A stretch of 64,000 nt of DNA from Talinum fruticosum (lineage: Eukaryota; Streptophyta; Magnoliopsida; Caryophyllales; Talinaceae). Numbering within the stretch: position 1 is the stretch's first letter; each line of letters starts with the position of its first letter. Made by a program: the position numbers and the translations under genes. Below are positions 20,201 to 31,449 of the stretch, one piece after another. The notes under the pieces are model-generated. The model saw only the letters and a list, made by a program, of their open reading frames with translations. It was not told the origin of the DNA and did no database searches. The stretch lies in NCBI GenBank assembly GCA_021018815.1, contig JAITYX010000052.1:734501-798500 (forward strand), read 5' to 3'.

Positions 20201-23200
20201 TGGCTAACGAGTGAATGTTAAGGCGTTAGAGTGAATGTAAGCTATAGTACATTATATTGAATATGGTCACATGTAATTTGTTTCTGTTCTGTAGCTTCTC
20301 GGGGCAAGGAAGCTCCAGTAGCAGAACGTAAGGCTGCTGAAGGAGTAGCACTTGATTACTCAGATATACCTCATTCACAGATAAGAAAGGTAATAGTGTC
20401 CCAGTTCTTGTTAGAGCTGGATTTTATTTGATAATATGCATTCTCACTCTATTTCTGTGTTTATGTTTTTCCCCCTAAATCTGACTACTGAAAAAGCTGT
20501 TTTTGGCATTCATTTTATTATGCTGATGCAACAAATTAATTTTTTTTTGGTTATGAAATTCACAGGTCACAGCTGCCCGTTTATTGTTGTCAAAGCAAAC
20601 TATTCCCCACTACTATTTGACGGTAGATACTTGTGTAGACAAGCTTATGGAGTAAGTATGAGCTCTTTACATTTTAAGTTGCTAGTTATATGCTAAGTCT
20701 TATGTTCTGCCTACTAAATGGTTGTAGATTGCGAAACAAACTGAATTCAATACAAGAGGCTTCTGGAGGGAAGCGGATATCTGTCAATGATCTTGTAATC
20801 AAGGTATATGCTTCTACCTAGTTAAAGTTGCAGAACCTTCTCTCCCATTGTTAATTTAGCTTTTATGAAGATCAAAGTCTAGAGGCAGCTTTAATGATTA
20901 TGTCCTACAGACTTTGGGTGTCTGTCACATAAGTGTTCAAGAATGTGAAGTAAATGTTATTTCTAGTGTCTTCTTTTTTGAGTGGAGTTGCTTGACCTAG
21001 AGTTTCATGACATTTTTCATTTATTGGGTTGTAGGTAACAAATTAATGGAATGTGTGCCATTTTAACATGGTATATAAATGTAAACAAATATCAGAAATT
21101 CGTTAATGGAAACATGTGCTTCAAAGAGGTTTCTGAAGAGTGTTATATTCTAGAGGTCTTATCACCATTCCAAGGATTCAAAGCTTGTTGCACTATTGGC
21201 TTTTCTGAATGCACCATCTTGATAATATTCGGAAATTGAACCTTGAGAGGTCGAACCCCACACCATATATCATCCCAAAACAAGACGCTAGATTCATGCT
21301 CAGCTCAAATTGCAAACCCGGCACAATAGATTTCCAGTAATCTACTCCATGAGCATAAGCAATTAAGGACCCCTTCTAGCTCCACCAAAAAAATTATTTT
21401 CCCCTGAATTCACCTTGACCACATTTCTCTAAAGAGCATCCTTCCTTTTTGCAAACCTCCAAGTAAGCCTTGAGAGCTTCATTCATGTGCAAAGAGGTCT
21501 TGTGCGAAGCCTTCCCTCTTGCTTGGAATGACTAGTGTCACCCCGTTGACCTAATGGAAACGATTTGTGGATTCATTTTTGCTCAATCTTCAAAACCCTG
21601 GCACTCACTGAAGGACAGGCCACGATGCTCATATACAATTGTTTGTACTTGTAATTAAACAAAAATGGGGCCCTGTCAATTAGTGTAATTTGCTGTATGC
21701 ATGTGGTTGAAAGTTTTCCATATTGGTTACAATTCTGATTAACACTGCTTTTTGTCTGCATTATTGTTTTTCGTATGCAATACTACACAATTAAGTACTG
21801 AGTCTGCTTTTCAAGTATTGTAGCTTTGAAAAGTCTATTGCCTTATCTTCTGATTGAACTGAACTGCAAATTTTGGTGCAGGCTGCTGCTTTGGCACTTA
21901 GGAAAGTTCCACAATGCAACAGTTCATGGACTAATGATTATATACGCCAGTGAGTGTAGATGTTAAAAGCTTGTGGATTTCATTCTCTGAATTTTACCCT
22001 TACGTAGGGTGTTTGACTTGGGATGAATTTTTCCTGTGATTGTCATATTAGGTATCACAATGTGAATATCAATGTTGCAGTGCAGACTGATAATGGCTTA
22101 TATGTCCCAGTTGTTCGGGTGGGTGTTGGCATTCCTTTGTTGATAGTGAACCATATTTTTGCTGAACATTAGAATATGACTTTTATAGTTTATTATTTAT
22201 GTTTACTGCACATCTTGCAGGATGCTGACAAGAAAGGTCTGTCCAGCATTTCCGAAGAAGTTAAACAATTGGCCCAAAAAGCCAGAGAAAATACCTTGAA
22301 ACCACATGATTATGAGGTGAAATTGTGCTTGTGATCAAAACTAGGAAGTTTTGTTTGTAGGTGCTCTGTCTGAATTTCTGGTTGTCTTGCTGCAGGGTGG
22401 TACATTTACTGTGTCAAATCTTGGAGGACCTTTTGGAATCAAGCAATTCTGTGCCATCATTAATCCTCCTCAGGCAGCCATTCTAGCTGTTGGTGCTGGT
22501 GAGTTACTCATAGCTCTGTTCAAACTACTAATGGAGGCATGCTTGAGTTTCACCCATTCCTTGACCTGGCCCCTTCCCTTTCCTCTCCCTCTCACTAGGG
22601 GCCATCATGTATATATGAGATTCAGGGTCTCCTTGCCTAAACTTACCTTTTGCTGTGTGTGGCTGGTTTTTGTTTTCTTTCTCCTGTGGTATGTGGTGGG
22701 TTGGGAACATAAAGGATGTGGTTGAGTCCTGCTTGGTTAGATAGGGTAAGTATGAGCATGATCAACTCTTGAGTTGACTCGGTAGAAGCTTTAAAAGATC
22801 TGTTGGAGTTGACTTGAGCTTGGCTTGGCGGACACTTGAACCTGTAGAAAATTAAGAAAAGAAAAATGAACGTAAATATTGCGGACATTGTTTAAACTTG
22901 TAATCCATTCTCAAGAACCAAATTCTATTAAACAGGACATTTGTTAAATCTCTCACTACTCAATAGTCAATTGTAGCATCCCAAAATCATACTCTCATTG
23001 TCTTCATCATGACCATTGCTGTGTCTCCTCCCTCCCAAGTCTTACAATCTTGTATAATTCTTGTGCAATAAAGGTAGGGGTGTTGGTAAGAGTGTAAATA
23101 TGCATTTTTTCTCCTTTTCAAGACTAACTAATATTAATAATGTTCGGCTCAAGATTTGAAGTTAATTTAACAAAGATTCAAAATGCAGTTTCAGTTGTGT

Positions 23201-24841
23201 TACTGCGGAACACTTTAGTGTGGCAATTGTGTAGCAGATCACATTTGTTGCCAGTTGAAAATGCAGTTCACTCAACTTCAAAATCTTTCTGACATGGCAG
23301 TTTCATCGCGGAACGGCCACATTTTAAATCCAGAATGTAAATAAACATCCTATTTGTAAGAACTAGGGAAAAATGGGGCAGGGGTGATGCACAAAATTCC
23401 AAGGTTTTTGCTGTCCTTGAGCCTGACTTTTCAGGTGTAGACCCTGACTTTTCAGGTTTAGTAGGCTTGGGAGGCTCGTAGCTGAACAGCCTGAACCTAG
23501 CTGGCCGAACGTAGTGGTTGATGGGGATGTTGAATTATTCACATGATTGGTTCTAGATGATGGAGATAGAAAAATCTGTAGAATTTCATTTCTTAAGTGC
23601 TGGGAGAGTTACAAAGAGAGACAAAAGGTCTAACAACCAAGCAATTTCACTTTCTCTGGCTTTCCCTCTATTTCTGTTAATTGAATCTCCATAGTCACTG
23701 CCTTAGAATATCCTGTATTTCAGCAGCTCTTGCAATCTCGGTCAAACCAGTATCCTATCCATCCATTTAAGGCCTTGTGGTGAGGTGAGATTTGAGTTGT
23801 TTAGAGGCTTATTCCAGTGGAATCAAAAGTTGACTATTTGTTGACCGGGGGTGACAGTTTAGTGCTACATCTTGATTTAGTCCTCTAGAGTGTCCTAAAC
23901 TGAAAAAGATTGTGCAAAAGCAGATGCAACGCTGAAGCAGAACCCCGATCAGCATTTATGCATCAATGTAGTGCGATATCCTGTGGCGAAATTGATCCAG
24001 CACCGTCTTACATGATGATTTGTAATTTCCAATGCTTCAAAATCCTGGGGTTGGTTCTGATGTTTCCACGTTCAGCCAATCCTGCTGAAGAATTGTTGTT
24101 GGGTAGCAGCTGGAGGACCCACGTAACCCATGCTGTGGGTGAGGGACAAGTTCTACTGGAGAGAAGGCAGATGAACTTTTTTAGTTTTCTTTTGTGGTGT
24201 TCCTCTCCCCTCTGATTTACTCACTGATTAAGACACGGGAGGATGAACTATGAAGACAAAACAATTATGCCATGCAGCCACATATTGAGGGATATAGTGT
24301 TTTCTTTCTATTTGTATGACTTTCAAAGGCCACAACTAAACCTGTCTTCCAGAACTAGCAAGTGAAAGTAATGTATTTTGATATGGAGTATTTGCCTGAG
24401 TTGTCCTTTCATTAAGCTTCAGTCACAGCAAGACATCCTCCCATGTTGTTTCTGTTTGCTTTGTCTCAGCCCTTTTTTTGTTCTATTTGTATGACTTTTT
24501 TTGTTCGCTTGCTTGGCCATGCATTGCTTAAATGTGGATAGTTGTTGTAATCTGCCTTACTCTTGTACAGCTGAAAAGAGGGTTGTACCTGGAGCTGGCC
24601 CTGACGAATTTAAATTTTCTTCCTTGATGTCTGTGACCCTAAGCTGTGATCACCGTGTCATTGATGGTAAGTATCGCCATTTGTATGTCCTTCCTAGTCA
24701 CTGAAACATGGAGATTGGACAATGTCCCACAAAAACTGGATATTGCAACTTCTGAGCTTTTCTTGTGCAGGTGCAATTGGTGCAGAATGGCTGAAAGCAT
24801 TCAAAGGCTATATCGAAAACCCCGAGTCGATGATGCTTTGA
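14280..24841 (+). CDS. mtE2: Mitochondrial PDH complex E2, dihydrolipoyllysine acetyltransferase
   Basis: E2 core of the mitochondrial pyruvate dehydrogenase complex, transferring acetyl groups from lipoyl-lysine to CoA. Exons: 14280-14301, 14918-~15051, 15179-15267, 15442-15482, 18312-18367, 18451-18525, 18611-18703, 19120-19380, 19470-19542, 20295-20389, 20566-20651, 20728-20803, 21882-21949, 22052-22118, 22221-22316, 22396-22498, 24571-24666 and 24771-24841; about 533 aa. The lipoyl domain opens with [16 protein letters not shown]; the lipoylated Lys of ETDKAT (about 141) lies at the exon 6/7 junction. A Pro/Ser linker, the E1/E3-binding domain ([14 protein letters not shown]) and the catalytic domain follow, with active-site DHRVIDG. 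The first two exons (transit peptide, MLRRCFRDAV) and the exon 2 donor are uncertain because this region is poorly conserved. Intron 5 starts with GC. Position 270 is Arg where the family has Gly. Confidence 0.93.
16078..16096. repeat. (TA)n microsatellite in mtE2 intron
   Basis: Alternating AT run in the 2.8-kb intron between mtE2 exons 4 and 5. Confidence 0.8.
16480..16580 (+). mobile_element. Possible LINE relic (zf-RVT-like) in mtE2 intron
   Basis: The translation contains [15 protein letters not shown], similar to the Cys/His-rich motif (CxxC..ESVDHLLLHC) that ends plant LINE reverse-transcriptase ORFs. It is short and degenerate, with no intact frame around it. It may share an origin with the segment at 17755-17935, though the spacing is longer than usual. 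Confidence 0.3.
17755..17935 (+). mobile_element. LINE 3'-end relic in mtE2 intron
   Basis: The frame from about 17761 reads [20 protein letters not shown] then [10 protein letters not shown], closely resembling the tail of plant non-LTR retrotransposon polyproteins (VWxxIPLxIWWxxWxERN). The frame is broken at a TGA, after which [15 protein letters not shown] follows in a shifted frame. An old, inactive fragment in the sense orientation of the host intron. Confidence 0.45.
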
Positions 24842-25056
24842 AGAGATTCTATAAAATCCCCTTTTTCTACCGGAAAAATCTCCTTTTCAGGTTTTTGTTT
24901 TCTTCTCTTCACCCATGTCAAGAGTGATCAGGTGGTTTTGATTTCTAAAAGCCTTCTGTGATTCTGAATTGTTTGTGACACAAGAATGTATCAACAATTG
25001 CCTAAGCGTTGTGGGGCACATGATGGCTGATACTGACATTGATTGTACAATTTTGG

Positions 25057-25062
25057 AATAAA
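25057..25062 (+). terminator. Candidate poly(A) signal of mtE2
   Basis: AATAAA about 215 bases downstream of the mtE2 stop, in a T-rich context. A reasonable near-upstream element, but plant poly(A) signals are loose and this is position-based only. Confidence 0.35.
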
Positions 25063-25534
25063 AACTGAGGGCTTGTGGGAGGTAGTTCAGCCAATTCGCT
25101 CGCGCTGACAAAACTTAAAAGGTCTTCATGTCTTTTGTTGATCATAATTTGAATACCAGCAATAGTGACTGCTGAGGTAATAGTCATTTTTGGCCACAGA
25201 TGTGATTAATTTTTTCAGTATCAATGAAATCGAACTCGAACAGAGCTTTTGACTGGATATTGTGGCATTTTGTGGCTCATTTATGATTTGAAGTTCCTTG
25301 GTCTTCACTCTTCACCCTTGCTCATAGAATGCATCTATTCTATTGTGTTTTGTATGGGAAAAAGGACAAGTACTGTTCTATTTCAACTGTTATTGATGCT
25401 AAAAAATGACCATGGTGTATTAAATATCTACTTAAGTTCTACTAAAATAAAATCGTACATCCAGTCCAGGGTTCGAGGCCGCACGCAGAATTGATAATTC
25501 TTGCTCACTTTCGTGGATGCGTTTTATCCTCACA

Positions 25535-25680
25535 GGTTTTTGTTCTTTCATAAGGGATTCAATTCATTCTAGCCAACATCCTCTTTGAATGTGAAATGTC
25601 AAAAAGGGAAAACTGGGTTTCACATTCAAAGAGGATGTTGGCTAGAATGAATTGAATCCCTTATGGAAAGAACAAAAACC
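25535..25680. repeat. Near-perfect inverted repeat, long hairpin
   Basis: The left arm 25535-25596 and right arm 25618-25680 are reverse complements over 62 bases with a single-base bulge (TTTCATAAGG against TTTCCATAAGG). The loop is 21 bases. Arms begin GGTTTTTGTTCTTTC. No flanking target-site duplication is obvious. It could be a young MIRNA or siRNA-producing hairpin (a stem this perfect suggests recent origin) or a fold-back transposon. It sits about 0.7 kb after the mtE2 stop. Confidence 0.9.
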
Positions 25681-26512
25681 CTCCATTAATTCAACTCCCA
25701 TTAAAATCTTAAATTTATTAGAATTTTACAATTTTATTTTAGTTTCAAAAATTTGTGGTAGTCTAATTTACAATCCTAAATAAATTTCATAAAGTGTTTG
25801 TACATTATTATATTTGAGAACTATAAGTTTTTGTATTAAAATCTTTAACAACTTGTAGTTGAACTAAACTTTTATACATTTTTATGAATGCTTACAAAGA
25901 TTTTTACTCTTAAAAAAAATTTCATTATTATAAAGAAATATTAAAATCTTACGATTCTTGATTAGATTTTACGATTTAATATTCTAACAATCCCCTTTTA
26001 TTAGTACAAAGAAATATTAGAATTTCACAATCCTTGATCCAATTTTACAATTTAATATTCTAACAATTCCCATCGATTTTAACTATTATCACGATTTTAA
26101 CAACCTTGTACCTATCATACTTGTAATGTTACACTCGGGTCAAGATACTAACAATTTATAAGTGATGATGATCCTTATATCAAAGGTTATTTTTATTTTT
26201 ATTGTGTTTTTTACAAATTTGCTCCATTATATACAAAGGTTGGCTTGATCCAGCTTTTTTATTACATGAAAACCTAAGCCAACCATTCAATTAATGGGTT
26301 CGCCATGACCGGATCTAACCTCCAATTTCTAAATTCCCAACTCTGAGAAAATGGCCTACTTCTCTAGAAAGGTTCCTTGGGCGGCATCCGACCTACTTCT
26401 CTAGAAAGTATCCGTGCCCAAGCATGTTTTAGGATACCAACTGAGACCTTAAAAATCAAAGTAGCACATCTGTCAGCTTGCATTTATTGTAATATTTTCA
26501 CGAAGAATAATA

Positions 26513-26752
26513 CTCCCTTGTTTTAAAAAACTTGTTGTTTTTAAGGTTATAAGGAGAAATTAAGGAAACTGAAATTTATGATAAAATTTGTATTAAAAGA
26601 CTAAATTACTCCAAGATTTCATTTCAATGAAACTTAATAAGGATAAAATTGATAAATTAATCATTAATACGTCATTAAATTTATAAAGTGACAGTTATTA
26701 TGAAATGAAAAAAAAATTAGTTAAAATGACATGTATTTTAAAATTGACAAAG
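26513..26752. mobile_element. Stowaway-like MITE, degenerate
   Basis: About 240 bp bounded by TA. The left end is CTCCCTTGTTTTAAAAAACT; the right end, reverse-complemented, reads CTTTGTCAATTTTAAAATAC. The CTCCC terminus and TA target fit Tc1/mariner-derived Stowaway MITEs, but the TIRs have diverged. Confidence 0.45.
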
Positions 26753-29553
26753 TATATTGCACCTTAGTGGACCCTGCTATTTTTGGGTCGGGTGTGCACA
26801 GACTTCGGGCTAGGCGTGCTCAAGCATATTCAGTATAACAAACTCATCCTCCACCGGTAAATTTACAATATTGATCTATTGATTCCAGTTTCACAATTCA
26901 ATTTATCAAAAATAATTTATCTTAATGAACATATTTAAGTATAATTCTTTTAATTGGTTTCGATAGCTTAGGTGGGAGTGGGAGGTAGTATATGCCAATC
27001 CTACTCAAAATTTTAATATTGTTTGAACCACAAAACAGAAAGAAAAAATTGTAATTTGATAATTTATTTTTTTAGGTGGCTTCTTATGGAATTTTATGCA
27101 CAAATTGGACGGTGATATAAAATCAAAAGATTCAAATGGCATTTGACGGTATGGAAAAAGAAAGTCAAATCTATGCCATACATAATATAAAGGAATCAAA
27201 TTTACGTTATATATAAGGGAAGTGGTGTAAAATTTTTGATTTCCTTAATTTGTCTTTCCATGACCCTAAACTATAGGGATAAAATAAAATAGTCTTAAAT
27301 GTAATCTTTTTAAAAATAAAAATAAAAACACAAATCTCACATTTAGATTCCTAAAATTTGACCTGATTTTATTTCACAACCATTCATGAGTTCATACAAT
27401 GAAGTCAAAGGGATTATAAGAACAAGATTCAGATCTCAGCATTCAAGAACCAGCAAATAGAAAAGGAACTGTGCCTGACTGTTACATTGAAAATCCAAAA
27501 CTACAGATCTGTATGTATGTCCCAAAAGCATTTCAATAAAGGAGCCGAGTTCAAATCCGACTAGCTCATCCTCTCTCTTCCCTCCCACACTACCTTGGTA
27601 GATCTGAATGAAGCCCCAAATTGTACCATCTCACTAAGTTCAATGAGTAATGTACTATGCATTGAAACAATGCTAGAAGTATCAAACATATTAATACAAT
27701 GATTTCTCATATAGCTAAAACAAACACTCAGCACAAGCATTAAGTCAAGATGTGCAGAGATTTACTATGCATCAATATCATACCACACTCCGACTTCCGA
27801 GCTGACCATCAGCATGCCTTGATAACTCTATAGAATGTTCAATACTCAGCGTATGTCTAGAGTAAGGAGAGTATATGACAAGATAGCCTCACACAAGAAC
27901 AACGCCTCCCTTGGTCCAGCTTTTCTCCCTACTGCTGGTTTTGAAGCCAACAAAAACCAGCCCTTCCAATCGATCTCACCAAGCAAATTGAAAGTAGTTT
28001 ACTAAACGACAAGATGCTTGAGATTTTAGTGTTAAAGGACATTTCTGTGTACAAAGTGCAATAGACCTTGCTACTTGACAAGTCTCTTGAGCAACTAATG
28101 CAATCAAATATCATCTGGGAGCAAATGAAATGACTATCAGCTAAAAGTTAATTGTCATAGGAGTACGTAGACATAAACCCTTAGGGTATCACTTCGTTGG
28201 TATTATCTGATGTGCTCCTTTCTACTTAGGGTTTAATGCAGCCATTATTCATTCATCTTTTCTCTGTCTATATTCACTCATAACTGTCACTGCAAAAGCT
28301 ATTTCTCAAACATCTGCCTATTCAGATGCAAGGTATATATGCAAGCAAGTATGGTATTCCCCTCAAAACAAATTCACAATGACCACACATAAAGATGCAT
28401 GAAAGTAGTTACCCATAAGCACAAATAAGCTAGCAATGTCCTCTTTCCATATAGGCATATTCACACATCTACCTACCGATAAACTAACGCAACAAAAGCC
28501 TAGAAAATCCCTCAATCCCTTGAATCCACCTTCAAGCAACTTCAAGCTATGCTCTTTATGAATTCTGTCTAGACTTATTGCACCATTGCGAACTTGTAAA
28601 TGCAAATGAGAACGAATAATTCCTAGATTCAGCACCTTGCCATGGACTTGTGCAAGAGTACCACAAAACGACTTATTTTTACTAAGTACACAAAATGACA
28701 TCATGGTCATAACCACACTTCATTTCTCTTTGTAAGAAGTTCTAGGCACTACTAAGGTTATTCCTTAAAGTAGTTAGTTTGTGTGCTTTAATCTTGGATA
28801 CAACATGCACAAGTGCACTCACAACCAATGTGGTGCGAATGGGAAATCTCGGATTCATCAATCATCACATATCAACACCTTAACAGAACAATAATCCAAT
28901 ATAAAAGAACTAAATAACCTTAACGTAGCTGTATTGAACACACAGGCCGAAATACATCATATACAGGCTCAAACAGCGATACTGAGGGGCTACCTCAAGT
29001 ATGTTAGTGTAGTTCAAGACTTCAAGCCTCACAGCACTGACCATTCATAAACTGGCAACTTTACAGTTTACAATCTATATTCCACAACTTTTATAACTGC
29101 TGAAAAAGAATCGAACTTCCAGGCTATAAGAGAACAGCTTAAGGGCAGACAATTTAAGAACTGAAGCAACGCAAAAACTAAGACTCAGCAGCAGCTGTAA
29201 GGATAGCATAATTATCATATAATATGATTCCTCAAAGTCCAAGCTTTTCCTGTGAGATTATTCACCTACAGAATCATCATTATACAAATTACTAGGAACA
29301 TCAAAACTAAAATTGCTCATAAAAAGCATGCATTTTCATCATGCCCGCTAAAATCTATTGATAAAATTAAAACCAACCAACATATTCATATCGTATGACA
29401 CCATCAATCAATCCAAACAAATACACATCAAAATCACCCCTACCCCCTTTTCCTTCTCTCTCCTCCAAGAGACTCCCATTTCCTCAAATTCATATTAGAA
29501 CCCCCAAAATTGTGAGCCACCAACACAAAACAAAGGCAAGACCTTACTTTGAA

Positions 29554-30120
29554 TCAAACAGGAACATATCTCTTGACCGCCTGCTTCATAGCCACCGCCA
29601 ATCCAACCGCAAGCCCGCCAATGGCGCCCGCCACGGCCGCCGCCCTCGGGCCCGAAGCCGCCTTGTAGAGGGCCCCAGTGGCAAGCCCAGCGGCCACGCT
29701 GTTCAGCACATCGTCAGTATCTCTCACCGCAACGATCCCGCTTTCGATCCCGGCATACATGAGCCCGACGACCCCGGCCCGGTTCCCCCACTGCCGCCCA
29801 TTGAGGCCCGAAGCGTTGAGGACCCGATTCACCCGGAGCTTAAGAGTGTCCCCCGGCTCGGAGGCCCGAACGCCGTCGATGAAACCCTTGGCGGCGCCGG
29901 TGGTGGCGCCGGCTAAGTAGCCGCAGCCGGTGTAGTAGGTGAGATTCTCACCCCAAGATCGGCGCTGGCGGACGGATTCTTCCTGGAAGAGGTACTCGGG
30001 TTGGGTGGGGAGCTCGTAGAGCTTCTGGGCTGAGATTTGAAGGTCCTGGTAAGGGTTGTAGAGGCGTTGATTGGATCGATTCTCATCGTTTGATTGGGAG
30101 TCGGGGTGATTGAAAGCCAT
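29554..30120 (-). CDS. TIM23: Mitochondrial import inner-membrane translocase subunit TIM23
   Basis: Channel-forming subunit of the TIM23 complex, which passes presequence proteins across or into the inner mitochondrial membrane. A single exon of 188 codons, the length of Arabidopsis TIM23-2. A hydrophilic N-terminus carries LYNPYQDLQ and [13 protein letters not shown]. The Tim17/22/23 (PRAT) domain follows, with Gly/Ala-rich helices ([47 protein letters not shown]), and the C-terminus ends VKRYVPV. ATG at 30120-30118; stop at 29556-29554. GC content is high relative to its flanks, giving long but meaningless antisense frames. Plant TIM23 genes are often intronless, so this is not itself evidence of retroposition. 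A telo-box lies upstream. Confidence 0.96.
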   Translation of the reverse strand: MAFNHPDSQSNDENRSNQRLYNPYQDLQISAQKLYELPTQPEYLFQEESVRQRRSWGENLTYYTGCGYLAGATTGAAKGFIDGVRASEPGDTLKLRVNRVLNASGLNGRQWGNRAGVVGLMYAGIESGIVAVRDTDDVLNSVAAGLATGALYKAASGPRAAAVAGAIGGLAVGLAVAMKQAVKRYVPV

Positions 30121-30249
30121 TTATGGGGATTGAATGGGAAAATTTTGTGGGCAGATCGGGTTAGGGTTCTAGATATAGAATAAAGGAATGATTTTGGTGA
30201 GGTTTGTGGCTCTCTCCCTCTTTCTCTGAGTTCTCTCAAAAGGAGAGAA

Positions 30250-30258
30250 TTAGGGTTT
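30250..30258 (-). promoter_or_regulatory. Telo-box upstream of TIM23
   Basis: AAACCCTAA on the minus strand, 130 bases before the TIM23 ATG. This element is frequent in promoters and leaders of plant genes for ribosome and organelle biogenesis. Function here is inferred. Confidence 0.45.
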
Positions 30259-30425
30259 GGTTGATTTGGGGGTTAGGGGTTGATTTTAGAGAGGGAGGAG
30301 GAGGAGAAGAAGAGAGAGAGAGGCGGAGGCGGCGAGACTAGGGAGTTCGAGAAAGGAGAGAGGATCCCTCTTCTTGACCCAGTAATATTATTCCTAGATA
30401 CTCAGCCCTTGGCGGAACGATTCTT

Positions 30426-30429
<4 letters not shown>

Positions 30430-30469
<40 letters not shown>
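30430..30469. repeat. (AT)20 microsatellite
   Basis: About 40 bases of alternating AT some 310 bases upstream of the TIM23 ATG; likely polymorphic and able to extrude a cruciform. Confidence 0.9.
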
Positions 30470-30471
<2 letters not shown>

Positions 30472-31449
30472 CAATATAATATCTATGAATTTTAAAATAC
30501 TCGAATGTGCAAGTGCAGGATTTTATTTTTTGTTTTTTCTTTTTGGGAGGGTTTAGAATGTATCAACCACAGATTTTTTAAAATTATTTTTACTACGTAG
30601 GTGGAAAGTTGAATTTAATAATTAAGTATATTGGATTTAAATAAAGTTTTTCAGGTAATGTATGAGCGAAAAGAAAGTATATTGGCCGAAAATTTGATAA
30701 TTTGTGAGCTTAATTGATGATCCTCAAGATTTTCTTGAGTAATTATCGTGACTGGTCTAAAAATTTTATAATTTGTCAACTTAGTCGATGATCCTCAAAA
30801 GTATCTTGAGTAGTTATCATGGCTTAGGACTCCAGAATTGGTTGCAAGGCATCCTTTTGTTGGCGTTCCTTTAAAGTTAGAATGCACCTACAAACACCAG
30901 CGACTAGACAAAAGAATGTGTGGTGAAAATATTCCATTGCCCAATTCATGATGATCCAAATACAGACCAAAGTTCACCATTTAGAGCACTACATCAAAAT
31001 TTCTCCATGCAAAATTTAATCTGAATGAGAATCTACAAGGTCAATACAGTGTTTTGCACAAGTATCAGTCTTCTGCTCAGCTCAAAATTTGATGATCGAA
31101 CAGTAATAACCATTATTGTCCACGCAGCCAAAAGAACCAGAATTCAAAAGGGCATCACCAAAAAATATAGGAACTATGAATCTGTTTACAGAAGTGAAGC
31201 TGGTAGAATACATATATCAACTATAGCTTTGGAGAAGTTCAATCGGGAATTCCATGCAACAATGACTTCACGTAGGAACCGCTTGTGGGATGCCTCTAGG
31301 ATTGAATGCCTCCCAACTTTACTTTCAAAGCAAAAGAAAGACTAACACCCAATTGAGTCAGAAAGATTTCACCAATCTGAAAATGGTTCCTATCTCATTC
31401 TTCCATTCTTGAGATCCCAGACTCTTTATAGCATGGAACGCTGTAAGAC

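Larger units (their letters stand above)
24842..29553. other. Intergenic between mtE2 and TIM23
   Basis: 4.7 kb between convergent genes. It holds the mtE2 3' UTR, a long inverted repeat (25535-25680), a Stowaway-like MITE (26513-26752) and otherwise AT-rich sequence. The frame at 28363-28716 (minus, 117 codons) shows no family motif. A GGTTCGAGGCC sequence near 25470 matches a pol III B box but has no partner A box. Confidence 0.6.
30121..31449. other. TIM23 upstream region and TOC64 3' flank
   Basis: GA-rich TIM23 leader (30180-30360) with a telo-box, a long AT microsatellite, then AT-rich DNA running into the TOC64 3' end. There is a local repeat: TTGATGATCCTCAAGATTTTC near 30713 and a similar CGATGATCCTCAAAAGTATC near 30785. 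No gene seen. Confidence 0.5.

Noticed and set aside
25465..25490. GGTTCGAGGCC resembling a tRNA B box
   Set aside because: No A box at the right distance and no cloverleaf; not a tRNA gene.
28363..28716. 117-codon minus frame between mtE2 and TIM23
   Set aside because: No domain, no splice context and no similarity I recognise; kept as intergenic.
29395..29916. 173-codon plus-strand frame over TIM23
   Set aside because: Antisense shadow of the TIM23 CDS; the sense strand encodes a full conserved protein.
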